In this document: one piece after another, positions 9,786-21,822 of the stretch
Layout of the letters: each line of letters opens with the position of its first letter
Position numbering within the stretch: the stretch's first letter is position 1
Assembly: GCF_019175285.1 (NCBI RefSeq)
Contig: NC_056525.1
Coordinates: 127,845,329-127,909,328 of the forward strand
DNA length: 64,000 bases
Direction: 5' to 3'
Source of the DNA: Sceloporus undulatus
Lineage: Eukaryota > Chordata > Lepidosauria > Squamata > Phrynosomatidae
The notes under the pieces: generated by a model
The model's input: only the letters and a program-made list of their open reading frames with translations
Database searches by the model: none
Told to the model about the DNA's origin: nothing
Made by a program: the position numbers and the translations under genes

Positions 9786-11389
9786 TATAAGTTGGTTGTT
9801 TTGTTAAGAGAGTCCCCACATTTTCTTCCCCCAGTCCCAGCACTGAAGAGTGGGCAGGGCGAGGCCTTTCCTCTTCCCTTGCTCCTCTGTTTCTTGTCCT
9901 GCAGGAGGATGGGGAAGGCTCTTGCTCTTTGCTGTCCCTAGTGCCTCAACAGGTTCTGTGTCTGGTGCATGTGAGAACCATATTCCGGCTTTATTGTCCA
10001 GGAAGGCTTGAGGGACAAAACCACCTTCTCAAAGCTTCTAAGGGCCAATCTGGACCTGACCTGGGGCACTTTGAGGCTACACACTGGCTCTATATATTGT
10101 GGGACAGTGCTTTATTTTTTACCACACAAGGGGTTTTCACCTGAGGAAAATGGAAAGAGTTGCAGGCACTTTCTCTCAGCCGGCATGGGTGATCGGAGCT
10201 GGAAGAGGTACCCCATATATACCTAATATGGGTGTAGAGAGGAAGACAGAATTAGTTTTCTCTCACTGCCAAACACAACTTTGGGGGTGAAATGACAGCC
10301 TCCCCCCCCATGCATTATACATGAATGGAGTGAATACCCCCATCTATCCCTGGGTGGATAGTAGGAAGCAGGACACACTGTTGCAAGGGCATCCTGGCAT
10401 CTTCCTGCCCATCTTCTCTCCATCTGATGCTCTCTCATCTCCAACACAGCAACAGAAGAGAGGCTGGTGGTGAGTGAGGGAAAGAGAGAAGGGAGGAGAG
10501 GATCTTGTTTGTCATACAACAATAGCAGGTGACCATTGTCAGATGGCCAAGAGAGGGGGGATGCTGCTGCTGGTTTCCATCTCCCCAAGCTGTATTTGGT
10601 GAGTATTTGAGGTTTTGGCTCATGCGGGGAGGCTCTGTTTGATGAGTTATATACACAAGGAGGCCTCGTAGCCATATGGTGGGCAACCTCTTCCCATGCT
10701 GACTTTTTGGAGAGGGATTTGTTTGCTGGTTTTGCAGCTCTGGGATATGGGAGCCAACTTCATGCTAAGAGGTGGAGCAGACCTTGAGAGTGAACTCAAG
10801 ATCAGAATGGCTGATCTGAGGATGTCGGGCAGGGCTGGGTAACTAACTGGCCATCTAGGTGTAGCTGGATAGCCCCCCACAGCATGCCTCGCTATACCCT
10901 GAGCTTGATAGGACTGATGGGAGTGGTAGGCCCAAAACATCTCCGCCATTGCTCAGCTCCGGTGTAAGCTTTCTGCCTTCCCATCACACCGAGCCATTTA
11001 GCTGCTCGATGCTGTTTTGCTCCTGACACTCTAACAAGTTAGTCTTCCACAGTTGTCCTGAAGGGGAAACATGCCTTTTTTCATCTCACTCTTTGCTTAA
11101 TGACTCTGAGCTATCTGGAGCAGAAGTCCTTTTTCTGTCCAGCTTACTGTATTGACCTGGTTTCCCAGATGGTGAGCCACAGCAATAATTTTGCATGTGA
11201 TATTTTCTGAATAGTTTTAATGTTGCGCATTAGAACCTCTCTATTTTACCTACACGTGTGTTGTTGTTTTTCAGGGCAAAGTGAGGTATTCCCCTCAAGA
11301 GGAGGATTTGGGGTTCTGTTGAGGGCAACCCAGGTTGAGTTGGAGAAGATCAATTGGTACTCACTGTGCCCAAAAATTTTCTACTACAA
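9786..11389. other. Intronic sequence, nothing recognised
   Basis: Apparently unique sequence between the first and second DNAH2 exons. No coding or repeat signal seen. Confidence 0.5.
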
Positions 11390-11510
11390 GGCAGGGGTGG
11401 GAATCATACAACCCTCTAGATGATGTTGGATTGTAGCTCCCAGCATTCTTACTGGCTGTGCTGGCTAGGGCAGTTGGGACTTGTAAATAGTCCCAACATC
11501 TAGATCCCAT
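11390..11510. mobile_element. Small MITE-like inverted repeat
   Basis: CTAGATGATGTTGGATTGTA and the far end TCCCAACATCTAGAT form imperfect inverted ends around CTCCCAGCATTCTTACTGGC. Confidence 0.5.
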
Positions 11511-11736
11511 GCCATAAATTGGGTCTAGCCCCCACCTGGCTAGACATAGATCCTGAAATGAAAGGGACAGATGGGCTCAAACTGCCACCCCCCACGATTA
11601 GACTGAGGGGGCTTAAGCCCTCTCTGATGGCAAAATTGGATCACCAAGATTCCTATGCAGTTGATCCTCCTTAGGAATTACTGTATCAGTCAGAAGTGTA
11701 CTAAACAGTCAAGCACTAAGACATGCAGTATAAATA

Positions 11737-12073
11737 CAGTCTGTTTCCACACATTCTGTATCCATGGGTTTACCATCCGTGGTTTGAAAATATTTTTATA
11801 AAAAATCCAAAAAGTGAACCTTGATTTGTGATTTTATCTAAGGGATTCTATTTTACTACAACACTGTATATAATGAGATTTGAGCATCCATGATTCAGCC
11901 ATCCATGGCTTGAAAATACTCTCACTCCCATCCTCCAATATTTCCACAAAGTAAACCTTGATTTTTTTTCCTTTTACTATGCCATTGTATATAATGGGAC
12001 TTGAGCATCCACGGATTCTGGTATCCACAGGAAGTCCTGGAACCAACCCAATGGATACCAAGGGCCCGCTTTA
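11737..12073. mobile_element. Tigger-like MITE, rearranged
   Basis: Same family as 2,063-2,299. The words CATCCATGGCTTGAAAATAC and TATAATGGGACTTGAGCATC appear, and the internal block occurs about 1.5 times, as if two copies had recombined. Confidence 0.65.
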
Positions 12074-12298
12074 CAACAGTTGTTGAGCCTTCCCAGGAAT
12101 AAAATCGGCTACCTGCATGCGCATTCTTACTTGGGAGAAGGCTGCTGTCAACACACGGAGGGCCCTTCTAGGTACACATTGTACTTATAGGAGCCCTCCT
12201 ATTTAAGGATTATTGAATGGCTATGGATGGGAAAAGTAAATTGCCCTCCCACTGCCAAGTACCTGCAAGTAGGCAAAATTAAGAACAACCTGCTTGCC

Positions 12299-13154
12299 TT
12301 TATCACACAGAGGTTTCTGCAGCTCAGATCCGGGGTGGCTCCTGGTTCAGCTATATGAATTCACGTTATAACGTGAATGTTTTATCACACCTGGTTGCCC
12401 TTCCATTGCCCTTCCAAATCGAGGGGGAATCGAATCCAAGGCAAGTTATGTGATGCGGATTCATGCAAAGCGGAGTGAGTGCAAATTGTATTACCACACT
12501 GGTGCATACCATGCGGATTTAACAATTCGAATTGGCACCCTTGCACATGCTCAGTGGAGGTCTGAACGCATCGTGACCTGGGGTGAAAAGGGGTGCAAGT
12601 TCTTGTTCCCTGTTTCGCGTAATTGCGTGATTGCATGAATATTTGCCTTGTGAATATTTCTGCGTCTTCTTCATCCCCCCTTTTTATTTTCCCTTCCATT
12701 TCAGCAATTTTGACACACAGATAGACAGACAGACAGACATATGTGTATATTCACATTCACGCACATATACACATATATATTACAAAAAATGAGTTGCCCT
12801 GAAAGTGAAAGGACCACCGAAAGGAAATGGGGGGAAATTGCAGTGCCGCATCACGAGAAATTTGCAACCCGGGAGTTGTACCAGAGCAGAAGCAAAGTTA
12901 CATTCCACACCATACTAATTTGGAGTGAAATCGAAGTGAGCTTGGAAGCGATTTCTGTGAATTCGCTTGTTACTGATTTCGCCAAAATGAAGGGTCACTT
13001 TGGAATCACTTCGGAAGCGCCACGGATGGAGCCTCCATAGAAAGGAATCAGCATGTTATAACACATTCACATTATAACATGAATTCGCATTGTTTGACCC
13101 GCAGTCACGTTGGATCTGAGCTGCAAAAAGCTGCAGAAACCTCAGTGTGATAAA
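12299..13154. mobile_element. Foldback MITE with long inverted ends
   Basis: The left end TTTATCACACAGAGGTTTCTGC and the right end ...CAGAAACCTCAGTGTGATAAA are inverted partners for about 33 bp. The subterminal palindrome CACGTTATAACGTG (12,362-12,375) is mirrored near 13,070 by ACATTATAACATG. No open frame of a transposase is present. Related partial copies are at 35,966, 41,247 and 42,570. Confidence 0.75.
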
Positions 13155-14685
13155 CACCAATGTCCTCCACCACCATAAAAACAGAGCTGGGCTCCCTGTC
13201 TGCACATGTGTTGAACTAGAATTCCAGATGGCTGTGGAATGAATGAAAGTTTTAGACCAGCACATCTGAAGAGTATCAGGTTGAAAAAGACTGAGCTCAT
13301 TCAAGAGAGTGTTCTGGTTTCTGCCCTATTTGGATTTTTTTTGCCTCCGGTGTTGAAATGTCTCATGCTGGCCCGCCTGCCTCCCCATCTCAGCAAGACC
13401 TTCTCTGCTGTCTTCGTAGGGGGAAAATGGGGGTAGTGATGATGGAATAAACCCTTCTCAAACTGCCGCTTTCAATAAGTATTAAACATTTTGGTGCATG
13501 ACAACTTCTGTCACAGAAGCAGGTTTATGGGGAAATTAATTGTAATTTGGTTTGACAACTCCAAATGTTCCAAAGAAGAGCTACAGTCAGTCTCTTAAAA
13601 TTCACAAAATTAGGGGGGGAAATTGAAAATACCTTTTGGACACTTTTGATTTGCCAATTAGGATCCATGTTTCAGTCGTGGTTTCAAAATACACACAACC
13701 AAAAGCTGAAATATTGTCATCATTAAAAAAAAACAAACCACCTCACAGTCCATAATTCCCTTGCATTTGGTAGGGCTTTGTACAGATTAATGGTAGTCTG
13801 AGTCCAAAGATCTTCCAGGATGCCTGGAGATGTAGAGCTTTGAAAAGTCACTTTAGGGCCCTATAATGCTCAGCATTCCCCAGCCAATATGGCCACTCAT
13901 GGAACTATTGGGTCAGCCCTCAGGGACACTGGGGTTGGGGCTAAATTTCTCCCATTTGACCCCCCGCCCCAGCTGTATTGTCATGTCACTTGAATAACCC
14001 CAATCTGGGAGGTCTGCATTATTAAACCATGAGAAAAGTGGCATTTGTAGACAAAACACTAGATCCAGAATAACTAAGTTGTCCTCAAGTCTCCTTGAAA
14101 TCATTGGGACAAGCTGATCATGTTTTAAGCCCTCATTGGGGACTAAATTCAGTGAGCTTAGTGATGTGGGCCTTTGACACTGGATTCAGTTTCAGTGTAC
14201 TTAGCAGGCAAAGCTGCAGAGACAGGTGTATCTTGGGCTCTGTAGAGCAGGGATTTAATTCTTTAATAACTTTATTCTTAAAGGGAGCAATGACAAGTAG
14301 CTTTGCATTTTTCTTTCTGCTACAGGAAAGTCTTTGAAAAACTTCACAGACAATTTGTGGTTGAAGACTTACTATATGCAACAATTTTGCCTTTTTTTGC
14401 ACTGAAAACAGTATTTTATGCAGAGAAAATAATATTTTTATGTCAAAATATTTCCAGAACAGTAAACAGTGCATATGACCATCCCCTATCCCCTTGGGTG
14501 CCTTCCAAATGTGTTGAACAGAAACAGAATTGTGCAGAAAATTGTGTAGCATTGTGCAAAAAATGCTGTAATTTAGCACAAAATTAATGCATGGAGTTTT
14601 GTTGTTGTTGTGTTCAGGATGCAGTATTTGTGCAAAGGAAACTGCATTTTCTTTGCAGAAAATAAGATAATAATATGTTACTTCT
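13155..14685. other. Intronic sequence, nothing firmly recognised
   Basis: No exon. From about 14,380 the sequence repeats short words such as GCAGAGAAAATAATATTTT and TGTGCAAAAAATGC. Confidence 0.5.
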
Positions 14686-14712
14686 TGCACAGAAAATAGT
14701 ATTTTCTGTGCA
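14686..14712. repeat. 27-bp perfect palindrome
   Basis: TGCACAGAAAATA-G-TATTTTCTGTGCA, 13-bp perfect arms around one base. Confidence 0.85.
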
Positions 14713-15420
14713 ACCCCCCCTGCTAATTTTGTACAGAATAAATCCCAGACTGCATAAGATTCTCATTACTCCAGGATTCTCTTCCTTGTAGATTCCCAAC
14801 TCTTCAGAATTTTAAAACCATCCTTCCTTTCCTGCTGCACACCCTCCAACATTTCATAGATGAAAACCGGGACGTGTGTGGCCAAGGAACATCAGTGTGT
14901 GATCAAGATGGCCAAAGGTATTAATTAATGAGAACAAATAAATTAGGAGGTGCTGCAGCAGTTTGCTTTTGCCTGAACCTCCTGGGAAGGGCAGGATTCT
15001 GCTCTCTCCTTTGCCCCCTGATGAATTAACTGAATGAAAATTACCTTTGCACTTTGAATTGAACTAAGCTGAGGATGGAGGAGAAAAGTGAGAAGAGGAG
15101 AGAGAAACCAGGACATTTTAAAAGCAGCTGAAAAAAATGGGACAGCAGAGGTTTGATCAGGACTGCCTCTCTTGAATGGGGACAGTTGTTGAGTAGCATT
15201 ACTGTAGAGCTTAGAATGGATTGGCCTCCTCAAGACCCTGCCAGAGGTGGCCTTCTTGTCCATTCAAGACATTTAGATCACAGAGGCAAATTATTTTTTC
15301 CTGCTTGTGGGGTGGTGTTTTCTAGATGGGCTATGAAGAGCCTGGGGTGGAATCCTAATGGATACTTTCCCTGTATAAGCTGCCCCAAGCCTCTAGACAT
15401 GCAAAGCCTGGGGGTGGGGG
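14713..15420. other. Intronic sequence, nothing recognised
   Basis: No coding or repeat signature seen up to the gap. Confidence 0.5.
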
Positions 15421-15520
15421 NNNNNNNNNNNNNNNNNNNNNNNNNNNNNNNNNNNNNNNNNNNNNNNNNNNNNNNNNNNNNNNNNNNNNNNNNNNNNNNN
15501 NNNNNNNNNNNNNNNNNNNN
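15421..15520. other. Assembly gap, 100 N
   Basis: A run of exactly 100 N. The contig on its right starts at once with the inverted copy of 18,069-19,526. Confidence 1.
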
Positions 15521-16984
15521 TGGAGAAGGGGGCTACCAATGGCTACCAACTGTGATGGCTTTATAGACTCCATCAGGGCTAGCCTCAAGAAGGAAAGCCC
15601 TCCCTCCCTGGCAACTGTCATCTTCTGGCCTGGGAGGGAGTGAAAAGGCTGGCCCATCTCCATCAGGGCTAGCCTCAAGAAGAGAGTGTATTTTTATTGC
15701 TGTAACCGGCCCGGATTCCTTGTGATTAGGCGGGCTATAAATAAATCATTTATTATTATTATTTTATATTATCTCTACTCTCACAGACACTATGCCTCCC
15801 AATACCATTTGCTGGGAACCCAAGTGGGAGGATAATATTTCACTCACACTCGGTTTCTAGGCCTCCCAAAGGCATCTGAATTTGGTTGTGGAAGGAGGCA
15901 AACACTAACACCTTTTTGTTAGATCCAACATGATTGTTCCTATGTACTTAAACATAACCCTTTCATGGGTCCCAACAAGAAAGCAAAGTAACTGGTGGGC
16001 ATAAATGGCTTAGAAAAAGCTTGGAGAGTCCTCCTTCCCAAACTACAAGCCTTAAGTCCACAGACAATTGGGTATAGTGTTGGACAGCTGCCCTCCCTGA
16101 CTCAGTCCCAGCCTTCAGCAAACACTGGATACAGAGGTAGTCTCGGGGATGAGCTGATAGTCTTGCCCCTGGCCTACAACAAGTCCTGCAGGTAGGGGCA
16201 CAAAGCAAGATGTCCCCTCTTCCAGCCAGGCTAGACAATCTGATAAATGGCTTGTGTGCAGTCAACATATCTGCTACTGAAATACAGCCAGGGGAGCTGA
16301 GGAGAATCGAGACCCCGCCATTAGGTGGTGGGGTTCACCTCTTTTCTTGAGTGGTAGAGTCCATAGAATAGAAGCTTTGGGGCATGATTTACATCAGAGC
16401 TCTGGCATGGGGGCAAACAAGTTAGGAACCCCTTCATTAGATAGCATAGTCCTGATGCAGATCATCCCCCAATCCTGCCATAAGTTTGCTGTTCAAATAA
16501 AAACAGCCAGTCATACACAGACCCATGTTTCACATGGGTCCTCTGGCCCTCAGCTGTGGAGCATTAAGCCTTTGCCTCTCAGCCACTACTGCTTTATACT
16601 GTTGGTCTGCTACATGCAAACATGGTGTACGTGCCACCAACCAGGACTGGGAACTACAAGACTCCTGATCTTGTTATGTCTCCCTTGTTTCGTCAGGCCC
16701 CCACAAGGGCCCTCAGATGAGATGGAAGAGGGCTAATTTGTTAAGATAATTGAAATACAGGGGCTCTGGAGAGAGTTTCTGCAGATTGTGGCACTGAACT
16801 GTTAAAGCAATACAATTCCTGGCTGAGGAGGAGGTAAATGGGGAAAAGACAATTAAGGGTAGGAATGGTGAAGAATGAAAAGGAGAAGCGGGGGGGGGGG
16901 GAGGGGGGCTGGCTGGCAGTAGCCATTCTTTGGCCTTACAGAGAAAATGTGGATTTTTTTCCTTCCCAAACATTTTAAGATTCT
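15521..16984. repeat. Left arm of inverted duplicate 2
   Basis: This is the reverse complement of 18,069-19,526. It begins at the base after the 100-N gap. It has no exon. Both arms end with the same A/T-rich tail and a run of TTATT repeats. Confidence 0.92.
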
Positions 16985-17513
16985 CCCCGCCCCAATACCT
17001 AAGAGCTTCTTAAAGAAGACATGGGAAATCAAGATCAAATTAACACAGCATCTGGCATGGAAGTGTAGAGCCAGATGTTCCCTGCCCAAATGCGACAAAA
17101 CTGTGTAGCATTCCGTGTAGGCAACTTCTCACTCTCTATTCTTTGTTCTTTGCCCTTCGGGTTTCAGTGGGAGGAAATACTCAGGACTGGCAGTCAGTAG
17201 TGCTGGATCAGAACCATAACACTTTCCTCTGATATGGCGTCCCCTATATCTCTTTGCTTAATGGTTAGGCAAGCGGAGATGAGATCCACCTCCCATGCCA
17301 GAACCCAGTGTCAGACCCTCTTACAGCACTTCTGAAGATGTCCAAAAGCCTCATAGCCTTAAAGGCACATTTCTGTCAGGAACATTTCATTTGCTGCATA
17401 GATGTAGCTGCCTCCTTAATAGGACATGGCTGTTTTCCAAGGGACAAAGTCAGGTCTGGGACAGAACTTTAAGACAGAGAGTGGGGAGAGAGAAGGGAGC
17501 CCTAGAAGCAGTG
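16985..17513. other. Intronic sequence, nothing recognised
   Basis: Non-duplicated part of the contig between the gaps at 15,421 and 18,044. Confidence 0.5.
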
Positions 17514-17785
17514 ATATGATAGCCCTGTTTAAATACTTGAAGGGATGTCATATTGAGGAGGGAGCTAGCTTGTTTTCTGCTGCTCCAGAGACTAGGACCC
17601 GGAGCAATGGATGCAAGCTACAGGAAAAGAGATTCCAGCTCAACATTAGGAAAAACTTCCTGACAGCAAGGGCTGTTTGACAGTGGAACAAACTCCGTCA
17701 GAGTGTAGTGGAGTCTCCCTCCTTGGAGGTCTTCAAACAGAGGCTGGATGGCCATCTGATGGGGATGCTTTGATTTAGATTTCCT
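17514..17785 (+). mobile_element. CR1 LINE, 3' end
   Basis: GATATGATAGCCCTGTTTAA, GATTCCAGCTCAACATTAGG, AACTTCCTGACAGC and AACAGAGGCTGGATGGCCAT are CR1 3' words. The terminal repeats are lost. Confidence 0.9.
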
Positions 17786-18043
17786 GGAACCAATACCTCC
17801 TCCTTGCACTATGCTTCCTAATGGCAAGGTCAAGAGGGTGCCCGTCCCAGAACTTACCAAATCTATCTCATGTTCCAGTGGGCTGCCAGGAATAACTAAC
17901 TCCACCTTGCTCTCCTCCTTCTCTTCCAAGGGTACTGGAAAAAATTCCTCTAAGGGAAGGCAAAAGGCAAAGGACACAAATCAGAAGTGGACCAAGGATG
18001 AGAGTAACAAATAGATTTTACACTCAGCACTGGTTGGTATTCT

Positions 18044-18068
18044 NNNNNNNNNNNNNNNNNNNNNNNNN
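18044..18068. other. Assembly gap, 25 N
   Basis: A run of exactly 25 N, a size some long-read gap fillers use for unresolved joins. The second arm of the inverted duplicate begins directly after it. Confidence 1.
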
Positions 18069-19526
18069 TAATTCTTTACAATGTTTGGGAAGAAAAAAAA
18101 ATCCACATTTTCTCTGTAAGGCCAAAGAATGGCTACTGCCAGCCCTCCCCCCACCCATTTCTCCTTTTCATTCTTCACCATTCCTACCCTTAATTGTCTT
18201 TTCCCCATTTACCTCCTCCTCAGCCAGGAATTGTATTGCTTTAACAGCTCAGTGCCACAGTCTGCAGAACTCTCTCCAGAGCCCCGTCTTTCAATATCTT
18301 AACAAATTAGCCCTCTTCCATCTCATCTGAGGGCCCTCATTGGGGGCCTGACGAAACAGGGAGACATAAAACAGATCAGGAGTCTTGTTGTTCCCACTTC
18401 CAGTCCTGGTTGGCGGCACGTACACCATGTTTGCATGTAGCAGACCAAGGTTAAAAGCAGTAGAGGCTGGAAGCAAAGGCTTATAGCTCCACAGCTGAGG
18501 GCCCGAGAACCCATGTGAAACATGGGTCTGTGTTATGACTGGCTGTTTTTATTTGAACAAGCAAACTTATGGCAGGATTGGGGGATGATCGCATCAGGAC
18601 TGTGCTATCTAATGAACGGGTTCCTAACTCGTTTGCCCCCATGCCAGAGCTCTGATGTAAATCATACCCAAGCTTCTATTCTATGGATTCTACCACTCAA
18701 GAAAGAGGTGAACCCCACCACCTAATAGCGGGGTCTCGATTCTCCTCAGCTTCCCTGGCTGTATTTTAGTAGCAGATATGTTGACTGCACCAAGCCATTT
18801 ATCAGATTGTCTAGCCTGGCTGGAAGAGGGGACTCTTGCTTTGTGCCCCTACCTGCAGACTGTAGGCTGGGGCAAGACTATCAGCTCATCCCCAAGACTA
18901 CCCTGTATCCAGTGTTTGCTGAAGGCTGGGACTGAGTCAGGGAGGGCAGCTGTCCAACACTATCCCAATTGTCTGTGGACGTTAAGGCTTGTAGTTTGGG
19001 AAGGAGGACCCTCTAAGCTTTTTCTAAGCCCTTTATGCCCACCCAGCTACTTTCCTTTCTTGTTGGGACCCATGAGAAGGGTTATGTTTATACATAGGAA
19101 CACTCTGTTGGATCTAACAAAAAGGTGTTAGTGTTTGCCTCATTCCACAACCAAATTCAGATGCCTTTGGGAGGGCTAGAAAACCAGTGTGAGTGAAATA
19201 GTATCCTCCCACTTGGGTTTCCAGCGAATGGTATTGGGAGGCATAGTGTCTGTGAGAGTGGAGATAATATAAATAATAATAATAATGATTTATTTTAGCC
19301 CAGCTAATCACAAGGAATCCGGCGTTACAGCAAAATCATAATATAAAACATACAAATAAAAATACACTCTCTTCTTGAGGTAGCCCTGATGGAGATGGGA
19401 CAGCCTTTTCACTCCCTCCCAGGCCAGAAGATGACAGTTGCCAGGGGGGAGGGCTTTCCTTCTTGAGCTGCCCTGTGGGACTATAAAGCCCTCACAGTTG
19501 GTAGCCATTGGTAGACCCCTTCTCCA
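18069..19526. repeat. Right arm of inverted duplicate 2
   Basis: This begins at the base after the 25-N gap and runs into the sequence that leads to the DNAH2 exon at 19,870, so this arm is probably the correctly placed one. Confidence 0.92.
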
Positions 19527-19869
19527 TGAACTTGTCTCATTCCCTGTAATCATTTAACAGAAGGACATTTGAACCACAAATAAATTCTCTGCTGGAACAG
19601 ACCAAAATCATGTTTAGTCCAGCATCTGGTTCCCTACAGTGGCCAAGCAGATGCCTACTTGGCTACTTTCAAGGAAGAACAGGTGAGATTGTGCACCTGC
19701 ACACAGAAATAGGCTTGTTTCTGTACTGGTGGGGAAGTTGGAAGGTTATGCCACTAAACATTGCCTCTGTCTGAAAACTGCAATTCTCATTCTCTCTTGT
19801 ACCCACATCCACACACTTTTGCTTGAGCTTTTGCCAAGACTCTTGTTTCTTCCTCTATTTGTTGTTCAG

Positions 19870-20040
19870 AAACCCTGCATCCAAAGCCGCCTGGCCCTAT
19901 CTGGCCTCAGGGATGAGATGTGGAGCGAAGAACATGAAGCCACCATGGATCAGTTTTTGAAGGATGTAACCAAGCAACTGCTCGTGATTTACATTGATGA
20001 GTTTGCTGGACTGAAAGTAGAGTTTGTCATGCCACCCCAG
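19870..20040 (+). CDS. DNAH2: DNAH2 tail exon
   Basis: The 57-codon exon has an acceptor TTCAG at 19,865-19,869 and a GTGGGT donor at 20,041, and is phase 0 at both ends. The peptide contains SRLALSGLRDEMWSEEHEA and ends with IDEFAGLKVEFVMPPQ. It parallels the human DNAH2 segment that has RAALTGLADAVW and GLKLELGMPVQ. This is the first recognisable dynein tail sequence. The frame is intact. Just upstream (18,069-19,526) lies one arm of an inverted redundant copy, which does not include the exon. Confidence 0.88.
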
Positions 20041-21197
20041 GTGGGTGTGGCTCAGTATGCCCTAAACCTCCCAAGGGCTCCTCTGTTTCTTCAACAATGG
20101 TCATGAGGGAGGGTTTAGTCTTTCTGTGCTAGCGCCCAGCAGCCACTGGTCCTCCGTGGCACACAGTTTATGTAAGTGCATGGCCTAAGAAGAGCCATTG
20201 TGCATCAGACCAAAGATCTACCTAGTCTAGTACATGATAATGTCTGAAGCAGGATTCTACTTTTTATTTTCAAAGCATCTGATCATGGTGAAGAGTTCTA
20301 CTTTGGTTCAAATCCCTGAACATGGGGAGGTTGGATAATGAGAGGGCACAGCTCAGCACACACAGGAACATTGGCGCAGAACCAGCATGGACATTTGCCC
20401 ATGTTTGAGACCCCATGTGTTCTTTTGAACACACAAATACAGTCTTTGTCAAATCTCCTTTTAGAACACTCCACTCGTGGCCACCACAACTTCTGACCTG
20501 GGGGACTTCAGCTAGCCTTCGTGAATAATAGCCACCAGTCATGAATCTCTCTAGATTTCTCTTGGATGGAAGGAGATCTTTCCTTTGGCTGGTGGGATCT
20601 TTATTAGCCCCTCAGTAGTTGGCCCAGTTGCATTAAATTAATGGCTGTGGGGGTTTTGCATGGAATGTACACAAAATATGAGGAGAATACTGTTTTGGAC
20701 TCCCAGAATGCCCAACCCAGCATGGTCAGTGGCTGCGATGGTTGGGGGCTTCTAAGAGTTATAGTGTAAAAAGTTATATCTTCAGGTTCTTTTCAGGCAT
20801 AAGGTTGATGCAGTGCTTCTGTGTTTTGTTCCTGTAAGCAATTTCTCTACTGTTCTGTATCTCAGGGTGGGAGGAGATTAAATTACTCCAAATCCCAAGG
20901 CCTGAAAGCAGCAGGAAAATCCAATTCTTAAATAAAAGCATGTTTGTTACAATCTACTGCCAAAAATCCATCCACTCCAATTTGTTCTGGAAAGCACATT
21001 GCCCAAGCTGGAGCAAGTCTCTGGTGTTCATTCCTGTTGTGGATTAGTGTGACATTCCAAAGTAGATCAGCTTCAAGGGCCTAGGGATGGACCCTGGAAA
21101 AAGCAGCCAGTTCAGAAAGTATTTTCCCAGGTAGGAGTGACCACATTGCATATCTGCCAAGGATTCCTCCATCTTTAATCCAGCATTGTCCCCGCAG
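20041..21197. other. Intron
   Basis: GT-AG intron. It holds a MITE-like piece near 20,693-20,785 (ACTCCCAGAATGCCC ... GATGGTTGGGGG); otherwise nothing recognised. Confidence 0.5.
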
Positions 21198-21426
21198 GAA
21201 CAGAGACAGCTTACTTATTTCATCCGCCGAGAGAACACAGAGATCACAGAAGAGAATTTCCATGAGGTGGTGCAGTTTGGCACTGTCCGGAAACCCTACA
21301 TCGATTCCCTGATGCGCCTGCTTAATTCAGTCTTTCTCCCTCGGCTCTTTCGCAGAGCATCCTGGCCTGAGAGTATAAAGAATGAATTTTTCTCAGAAGT
21401 TTACCACTTCATGACTTCTCTCACAG
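21198..21426 (+). CDS. DNAH2: DNAH2 tail exon
   Basis: The exon has acceptor CCCGCAG and donor GTAGGT at 21,427. It starts in phase 0 and ends in phase 1, giving 76 codons plus one base, fully open. The peptide begins EQRQLTYFIRR and contains VQFGTVRKPYIDSLMRLLN and WPESIKNEF, close to human DNAH2 LVYFIRQ, VQFGTVRGPYIPALLRLL and WPESIRNHF. It is part of the N-terminal tail that carries assembly contacts rather than motor activity. It is among the best-conserved pieces in the window and strongly supports DNAH2 over other axonemal heavy chains. Confidence 0.93.
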
Positions 21427-21711
21427 GTAGGTCTCTGTCCTCCTTTCAGTCAACATTTGACCTTTACATTGAGCTGGATTTACCCTTTCATTAAGTACTA
21501 AGACCTCCCTCTAGGTCTTAATATAGTGCAGATCAATAATGTAGTTCAGATTGATCTGTGAAATGTAGTGCTCCTCAGGTGTTAGGTGTGCTGAATTGTA
21601 AGGGATGTGTCCGGGAAGAAACCAGGAACATGGTGTAAACAGGTTGTTAGAAAAAGATATTTCTCCTTAGTTATGATAACCAGACTCTCCTCCATGTTTG
21701 TCTGTCTCCAG

Positions 21712-21822
21712 ATACTCGCTCCAGAATGAGAGGTCGCACTGTCCTCTACGTCCCAATGGAGTCTCTGACCATAAAGACGGAAGTGGCCGTAAAGGACAAA
21801 GCTCTGGTTCAGCGGCTGGAGA
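21712..21822 (+). CDS. DNAH2: DNAH2 tail exon
   Basis: The exon has acceptor CTCCAG and donor GTGAGT at 21,823, and is phase 1 at both ends. The leading AT joins the G of the previous exon to make Asp, giving DTRSRMRGRTVLYVPMESL, then KDKALVQRLE. Human DNAH2 reads similarly (GHTVLYIPAEAM, KDKELVQRLE). The trailing A joins CT at 27,732 to restore the Thr of LETSMIHW. This phase chain confirms splicing across the 5.9-kb intron that follows. Confidence 0.93.

Noticed and set aside
12360-12380. CACGTTATAACGTG as a transcription factor operator
   Set aside because: It recurs only inside copies of the same MITE family, so it is part of the transposon.
14133-14690. 185-codon open frame on the minus strand
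   Set aside because: It lies in repetitive CAGAAAAT-type sequence. No domain, no splice context, no conserved words.
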